Assembly: GCA_046496815.1 (NCBI GenBank)
Contig: JAWOGN010000273.1
Span: forward strand, 1 to 9,328
Length of the DNA stretch: 9,328 bases
Direction: 5' to 3'
Origin: JAWOGN01 sp046496815
GTDB taxonomy: Bacteria; Desulfobacterota; DSM-4660; Desulfatiglandales; Desulfatiglandaceae
In this document: one piece after another, positions 6,360 through 9,328 of the stretch
Layout of the letters: every line of letters begins with the position of its first letter
Numbering within the stretch: position 1 is the stretch's first letter
Notes under the pieces: generated by a model
Told to the model about the DNA's origin: nothing
Databases searched by the model: none
What the model saw: only the letters and a program-made list of their open reading frames with translations
Translations under genes and position numbers: made by a program

Positions 6360-6430
6360 GGATAACGCGGAAGTCACCAGCCGGTGTGGAGGCCAGCGAA
6401 ACACCGGTCTGGTGAAGTGATATGTTCTAC
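6360..6430 (-). repeat. attC-like recombination site A, between the nucleotidyltransferase and higBA cassettes
   Basis: On the minus strand: box GTAGAAC (6424-6430), a short unpaired spacer, a 14-bp stem, and box GTTATCC (6360-6366). The stem arms 6374-6387 and 6401-6415 pair perfectly except for one extrahelical base (T at 6408 on the + strand), a hallmark of attC folding. CGTAGAAC is the exact complement of the box GTTCTACG that opens this cassette at 7027-7034. The nucleotidyltransferase stop codon TAG lies inside the R''-type box. It shares 21 identical bases (6371-6391) with site B. The R boxes keep GTT/AAC but deviate from the GTTRRRY consensus. Confidence 0.65.
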
Positions 6431-6885
6431 GTCTTATTTTTTAATTTATCAAAATCAACAAGATCTTGAGGTCTGCCACTTGTGCTCTTATTGGTCAAAA
6501 GGTCCTCCTTTGAAATGAAATTCACTTTGAAAGCGCCAAAGTCAGCAATCACACGATTATCAAAACATGTTTCAAAGCTAACTCCATCGATAGACGTGAG
6601 GATCTCCAAACGCATAGGCGGAACCCCCATTCTGATTACCTTTTCTTCTTTCAAAAATATCTCTTTATTTAATTCAGGAAAGTCAAAGCCAAATTCTTTT
6701 AAGGCATCGACCATATTTGAGGCATTCTTTTCATTTATAGCAATCCACACATCCATATCACCTGTTGCTCTCGGATAACCGTGATAACCAACAGCATATC
6801 CCCCAACCACAAGGTATTCAATTCTCTTTGAGTTCAGCAATAGTAAGAACTCTTTGAAGTCTTTCGGAAACTCGATCATGGCCAT
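6427..6885 (-). CDS. MntA/AbiEii-like minimal nucleotidyltransferase
   Basis: A 152-aa protein of the DNA polymerase beta-like nucleotidyltransferase superfamily. LVVGGYAVGYHGYPRATGD (residues 25-43) carries the G-G helix, and DMD (43-45) supplies two of the metal-binding acidic residues. The third is probably in the strand RLEILTS (about 92-98). The C-terminal end has ISKEDLLTNKSTSGRPQDLVDFDKL, a pattern shared by antitoxin/toxin-type nucleotidyltransferases. Such proteins are often one half of toxin-antitoxin or abortive-infection pairs, so AMP or nucleotide transfer to a partner or to tRNA is possible but unproven here. ATG 6885 has AAAGG six bases upstream. It overlaps the preceding small gene by 68 bp in another frame and ends within attC-like site A. 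Confidence 0.8.
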   Translation of the reverse strand: MAMIEFPKDFKEFLLLLNSKRIEYLVVGGYAVGYHGYPRATGDMDVWIAINEKNASNMVDALKEFGFDFPELNKEIFLKEEKVIRMGVPPMRLEILTSIDGVSFETCFDNRVIADFGAFKVNFISKEDLLTNKSTSGRPQDLVDFDKLKNKT

Positions 6886-7015
6886 ACATAACCTTTCTCA
6901 TGAATTCTATTGCTTCAATTCTTTCAATAGGACTGCGATCAAGCCAATAATTTGAATCATCGGCTTCATGCAAATCCATTACTTCAAAAACATCTCTTCG
7001 AATTATTTCTTCCAT
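6818..7015 (-). CDS. Small conserved partner protein of the nucleotidyltransferase
   Basis: A 65-aa, charged, soluble protein, MEEIIRRDVFEVMDLHEADD..., with YWLDRSPIERIEAIEFMRKVMYGHD near residues 24-48 and RLQRVLTIAEL near the end. I recall similar small proteins directly upstream of nucleotidyltransferases of this type, but the family has no established function known to me; antitoxin or toxin partner is an inference. ATG 7015 is chosen because GAGG (7024-7027) lies eight bases upstream and the conserved sequence starts there. An in-frame extension back to 7072 would translate the attC-like site and is rejected. The gene begins 18 bp inside the cassette boundary, leaving no room for a promoter, so it depends on transcription from the upstream cassette. 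Confidence 0.75.
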   Translation of the reverse strand: MEEIIRRDVFEVMDLHEADDSNYWLDRSPIERIEAIEFMRKVMYGHDRVSERLQRVLTIAELKEN

Positions 7016-7023
7016 TATTTTTT

Positions 7024-7027
7024 CCTC
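7024..7027 (-). promoter_or_regulatory. Shine-Dalgarno at the very start of the nucleotidyltransferase cassette
   Basis: GAGG on the minus strand, eight bases before ATG 7015 and touching the R'-type box of attC-like site B. It fixes the start of the small partner gene and shows how tightly the gene is packed against the recombination boundary. Confidence 0.6.
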
Positions 7028-7098
7028 GTAGAACGAGAAAGTCACCAGCCGGTGTGGAGCGCAGCGTAACACCTGTCCGGTGAACTGACAGGGTCGCC
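7028..7098 (-). repeat. attC-like recombination site B, between the RelE/ParE and nucleotidyltransferase cassettes
   Basis: Same layout and length (71 bp) as site A. The R'-type box GTTCTAC is at 7028-7034 (minus strand). The stem arms are 7042-7055 and 7069-7083, with one extrahelical base, one wobble and one mismatch. The distal box at 7092-7098 reads GGCGACC, which departs from the expected AAC core. The right arm and loop start (7039-7059) match site A base for base. The toxin stop codon lies three bases before the distal box. Confidence 0.6.
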
Positions 7099-7100
7099 TG

Positions 7101-7382
7101 TCAACTCGTTTTAAGATAGCTTTTTACATCTCTATAATAGTTTTCATAAGGTCCGATCATGATCAATTCCGGATTTTCCCCGAAAAATCGATAGGCTAAA
7201 AGATATTGATTCGTTTGAATTTTAAACTTATGGACAAATACACCTCGAAGGTCGCCCTTTTTTTCAGATCCAACCGAAGGATTATTCAAGATTTTCTGGA
7301 TTTCTTCATCCAACTTCTTTTTTTCACGTTTCGTGAACTTTTTAACTTTTCGTTCAAATGACCGAGATTGAATGATTTGCAT
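7101..7382 (-). CDS. RelE/ParE-superfamily toxin of a type II toxin-antitoxin pair
   Basis: A 93-aa basic protein: MQIIQSRSFERKVKKFTKREKKKLDEEI..., then a RelE/ParE-like core with VGSEKKGDLRGVFVHKFKI, QYLLAYRFF, LIMIGPYENYYRDVKSYL. The lysine-rich N-terminal helix, the 'GDL.GV.V.KF' strand and the 'LI.IGPHENFYRDLK'-type end fit RelE/ParE toxins paired with ParD-like antitoxins. Members act either as mRNA interferases or on gyrase; sequence alone does not decide. ATG 7382 lies six bases after the antitoxin stop, so the two are co-translated; a TTG at 7388 is an alternative start. It ends beside attC-like site B. Antitoxin-first order is normal for this pairing. Confidence 0.85.
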   Translation of the reverse strand: MQIIQSRSFERKVKKFTKREKKKLDEEIQKILNNPSVGSEKKGDLRGVFVHKFKIQTNQYLLAYRFFGENPELIMIGPYENYYRDVKSYLKTS

Positions 7383-7388
7383 GGACAA

Positions 7389-7607
7389 TTACCCGAAGGT
7401 GTATTTTGAAGATTCACCTGCTTCAAGCTCTGCGAGGCCGATTAGAATTTCTTTTATTAGGCTATAGGTCAAATCAGGATTCTCTTCAGCGCATTTGCCA
7501 ATACGAGCCCAATGTTCAATCTGGCCAGTGACGGATCGTTTATCAATTTTACTGAATATCTTAGCCTCTCTTACTAAATCCTCGGATACTCTGACTGCGT
7601 TGGTCAT
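7389..7607 (-). CDS. ParD-like antitoxin
   Basis: A 72-aa protein, MTNAVRVSEDLVREAKIFSK..., with RSVTGQIEHWARIGK near residues 24-38 and AEENPDLTYSLIKEILIG near 40-57, matching the ParD-like antitoxin family. The N-terminal strand-helix-helix (AVRVSEDLVREAK...) is a ribbon-helix-helix DNA-binding arrangement, so it should both neutralise the downstream RelE/ParE toxin and repress its own promoter. ATG 7607 is chosen because GGGGGA lies seven bases upstream; the longer form from TTG 7625 would place that site inside the coding region. It is first in the operon, followed six bases later by the toxin. Confidence 0.85.
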   Translation of the reverse strand: MTNAVRVSEDLVREAKIFSKIDKRSVTGQIEHWARIGKCAEENPDLTYSLIKEILIGLAELEAGESSKYTFG

Positions 7608-7640
7608 ATGAAAGTCCCCCTGCAATTTATGATGGAATAC

Positions 7641-7669
7641 AATTTAAAATAATTCATTGCATTTTGCAA
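7641..7669 (-). promoter_or_regulatory. Candidate promoter and operator of the ParD-like/RelE-ParE operon
   Basis: On the minus strand TTGCAA (7664-7669), 17 bp and TAAATT (7641-7646) form a plausible sigma-70 promoter 33 bp before the ATG. A perfect palindrome TTGCA-N3-TGCAA (7657-7669) covers the -35 box and could be the antitoxin's operator. Both box matches are 4 of 6, so this is a moderate call. Confidence 0.4.
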
Positions 7670-7921
7670 CACAAATTACATCTGACCTAAACTGAGCGGT
7701 TCCACGTTCAAAGTTCAGCGCCGCCTCCGGCCGCCGAAACGGCCAGTTTGATCAAAAGTGAGACTCCGGCATTGCGGAGTCAGATGCGAAGGTTCAAAGG
7801 TTATTATCACTTGAACTCCTATTCAATATGGATGAAAATTTGAGATGCTTAACTTCACTTGTTGGGGGTACCTGCCACGCGTGCAAACAAGACGGAATCC
7901 CTTAACAGTAGAGAGGATAGA
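7670..7921. other. Non-coding stretch with stem-loops between the array and repeat copy 2
   Basis: No supported gene. It contains a hairpin GACTCCG/CGGAGTC (7762-7768 and 7775-7781) flanked by TTTGATC (7747-7753) and GTTCAAA (7792-7798). This could be a worn attC-like site, but its box cores are altered and it does not match site B's outer box. A second stem GGCCG/CGGCC (7729-7733 and 7740-7744) lies next to it. Confidence 0.4.
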
Positions 7922-7994
7922 AAAAAAGGACAGACAAATAATACGATATCATCCTATGACCAATGTTAATAGAATTATTTGCCTGTCCCCTTGT
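7922..7994. repeat. 73-bp palindromic REP/MITE-like element, copy 2
   Basis: This copy matches copy 1 (5476-5548) over the central and right parts with a single difference (position 7957 G versus 5511 C). The first nine bases are worn: A6 replaces the CAAGG end, leaving GGACAG. Same orientation as copy 1, 2446 bp apart. The near identity of the core points to recent spread or homogenisation by a trans-acting transposase, not seen in this window. Confidence 0.78.
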
Positions 7995-8051
7995 TTCTCT
8001 TCTCATGATTTTGAAAATCTTCCCCCGGCCGCAGCATTCGCATATAAATAG

Positions 8052-8075
8052 AATATTTTAGTCCCGTCCCCAGTT
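8052..8075. repeat. Possible half-palindrome related to the 73-bp elements
   Basis: The stretch GAATATTTTAGTCCCGTCCCC resembles the right arm of the 73-bp elements with a few substitutions, but no partner arm is visible. It is a low-confidence trace of a related repeat. Confidence 0.25.
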
Positions 8076-8081
8076 TTCAAT

Positions 8082-8109
8082 TTGAAGTGTCTTAGATACG
8101 GATTATATT
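8082..8109 (+). promoter_or_regulatory. Candidate sigma-70 promoter of the DUF362 gene
   Basis: TTGAAG (8082-8087), a 16-bp spacer and TATATT (8104-8109) lie 56 bp before the ATG at 8166. The -10 box matches 5 of 6, the -35 box 4 of 6. Confidence 0.45.
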
Positions 8110-8165
8110 GTGACAGAGAATATTTCTTGAGGAAGGATAAAGAGTCGAGATGCAGGAGACCGCTG

Positions 8166-9328
8166 ATGCGGAAACATTACAGCATGACGAGACGTAAGTT
8201 CGTAAAGTTGGCGGCGATGGCTTCAGCTGCGGTGGCTACGCCTGGGGCCTTGGCCCGGGCAGCCGAAGGGCTTGTGAAGACCGCGCCTGAGGCGAAGGTC
8301 TGTTTGGCTGGGTTATCCTCGGGCGCAACCGGTTCGGAAATTATGACTGCGGTGAGGCAAGCAGCCGAAAGTATCACAGATTTTTCGTGGCTTTCCCGTG
8401 GAGACGGGGTGCTAATCAAGCCCTCGGTGAATTCGGGCAATCCCTATCCAGCAACGACCCATCCGGCAGGAGTCAAGGCCATGGTCGCGCTTTTGAAGGA
8501 AAAGGGTGCCAAGAGGGTGGTGGTAAGCGACATGTCCGGGATAGAGCACGTCAAGCTGTCACCGGAAGGGGTTCGCGGCAGCACGAGGGAACTGACGGCC
8601 TCCAGCGGGATTGCCCGGGCCGCCTTGGAGGCTGGGGCTGAGCTCTATTTTCCCGAGGAGGAAGGATGGAACGCCTTTTTTGAAGACGGCCCGGTTTCAG
8701 GCTCCCACTGGACGGCGGGGATCATGATGCCAAAGATTCTCAAAAAAGTGGATCACGTCGTACTACTGCCCAGGTGCAGCCGTCATGCCCTGGCGGGATC
8801 CACTCTTGGGATGAAGGCTGTAGTGGGGTACTGGCGAACGGACAGCCGGCTCGAGTATCACCACGATGCGGCGACGTTTCACGAGAAGACGGCTGAAGCC
8901 AACACGGTTTCGAGTCTCAAAGAAAAACTTCGCCTCACGTTGACTGTGGCAGACAAGGTTCTTGCCACTTACGGTCCTGACAAGGGATACGTCATAGCCC
9001 CTGAAACCGGCGTTGTTTTTGCCTCCGAATCACTCCTGGCCCACGACATGGTTTCCCTTGCGTGGCTTCTCGAAGCAAGGCGAAACGTTCCTGAAGGCCA
9101 AAAAACCATGCGCAATGATCCTTACGCCAGCCGGTTCGTCGTCAACATGGCCAACCGGTGGGTTGTCAGACTTTTGGGCGGAGTCGCGAAGGCTGCCAGT
9201 GCTGATTCACTGCAAAGAAACGACCTTGAGAGCATCTGGGACGATCGGGTTTTGCGACGGGCTTTTGAACTTAGCGGTGGAATTCCGGCCTTGCAGTTCA
9301 TCATGGCGGACCTTACTGTCCCCGGAGA
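8166..9328 (+). CDS. DUF362-domain protein with twin-arginine signal, 3' end outside window
   Basis: An open frame of 387 codons runs to the window edge. ATG 8166 has AGGAG about eight bases upstream. The N-terminus carries a Tat motif, T-R-R-K-F-V-K (residues 8-14), then a hydrophobic alanine-rich stretch ending near ALA-RAA (residues 28-33), so export in folded form to the periplasm is predicted. The DUF362 signature follows: GVLIKPSVNSGNPYPATTHPAG around residues 81-102, then KGAKRVVVSDMSGIEH, and later VDHVVLLPRCSRH and GMKAVVGYW. DUF362 proteins are often linked to iron-sulfur chemistry, but no clustered cysteine motif appears in the visible part. Codon use is GC-rich, like genes 1-5000 and unlike the island. 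Function is unknown; a cofactor-bearing exported protein is an inference from the Tat signal. Confidence 0.85.
   Translation, partial: MRKHYSMTRRKFVKLAAMASAAVATPGALARAAEGLVKTAPEAKVCLAGLSSGATGSEIMTAVRQAAESITDFSWLSRGDGVLIKPSVNSGNPYPATTHPAGVKAMVALLKEKGAKRVVVSDMSGIEHVKLSPEGVRGSTRELTASSGIARAALEAGAELYFPEEEGWNAFFEDGPVSGSHWTAGIMMPKILKKVDHVVLLPRCSRHALAGSTLGMKAVVGYWRTDSRLEYHHDAATFHEKTAEANTVSSLKEKLRLTLTVADKVLATYGPDKGYVIAPETGVVFASESLLAHDMVSLAWLLEARRNVPEGQKTMRNDPYASRFVVNMANRWVVRLLGGVAKAASADSLQRNDLESIWDDRVLRRAFELSGGIPALQFIMADLTVPG

Noticed and set aside
6371..7059. Two identical 21-base stretches suggesting a CRISPR or simple direct repeat
   Set aside because: Only two copies, 668 bp apart with genes between, each forming half of a longer stem; the attC-like reading explains them better.
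7016..7072. In-frame N-terminal extension of the small nucleotidyltransferase partner
   Set aside because: It would translate the attC-like stem; the ribosome site and the conserved sequence support ATG 7015.
5476..7994. Composite transposon or prophage attachment sites
   Set aside because: No transposase or integrase between the repeats, and each repeat is itself a palindrome typical of REP/MITE elements.
8177..8440. Minus-strand open frame within the DUF362 gene
   Set aside because: Antisense to a Tat-signal and DUF362 coding region with clear motifs; no support of its own.

Overview
The window looks like chromosome of a mesophilic Gram-negative anaerobe, most likely a deltaproteobacterium (Desulfobacterota). 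This is inferred from the gene families (Tat-exported DUF362 protein, DUF5752, a metallophosphoesterase lacking the usual D-x-H histidine, a ParB/sulfiredoxin-Lrp fusion) and from short palindromic repeats of the 'GGGGACAGGC' type. No rRNA or taxon marker is present, so the assignment is weak.

Layout. Positions 1-290 (-) hold the N-terminal part of a DUF5752 protein. Positions 291-789 hold a palindromic hairpin (382-423) and a frameshifted relic of an amino-acid ABC transporter permease. Positions 790-3754 (-) carry a probable three-gene operon, transcribed from high to low coordinates: calcineurin-like metallophosphoesterase, ParB/sulfiredoxin-fold protein with an Lrp/AsnC-type C-terminus, and a saccharopine-dehydrogenase-family oxidoreductase. 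Positions 4070-5032 (-) encode an EamA/DMT-family permease, preceded by a small exported-protein gene broken by a one-base slip in a homopolymer (5079-5367).

Positions about 5476-7994 form an AT-richer accessory island on the minus strand. Two nearly identical 73-bp palindromic elements (5476-5548 and 7922-7994) flank three two-gene modules: a ParD-like/RelE-ParE pair, a small protein plus MntA/AbiEii-like nucleotidyltransferase pair, and a HigB-HigA pair. Between and after the modules lie folded sites with the architecture of integron attC sites. For two consecutive units, the 8-bp box at the unit's start is the exact reverse complement of the box at the start of its terminal palindrome, as expected for integron cassettes. 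No integrase lies in the window, so the best description is a cluster of attC-like sites lacking an integrase (CALIN-like) loaded with toxin-antitoxin cassettes.

Positions 8166-9328 (+) start a DUF362-domain protein with a twin-arginine signal; it runs off the window.

How the parts work together: the 790-3754 genes read as a small housekeeping/metabolic operon of unknown physiology. The island modules look like stabilisation or defence cassettes. The promoter-bearing ones (higBA, parD-like) can be expressed anywhere in an array. The nucleotidyltransferase cassette starts only 18 bp inside its boundary and must rely on upstream transcription.
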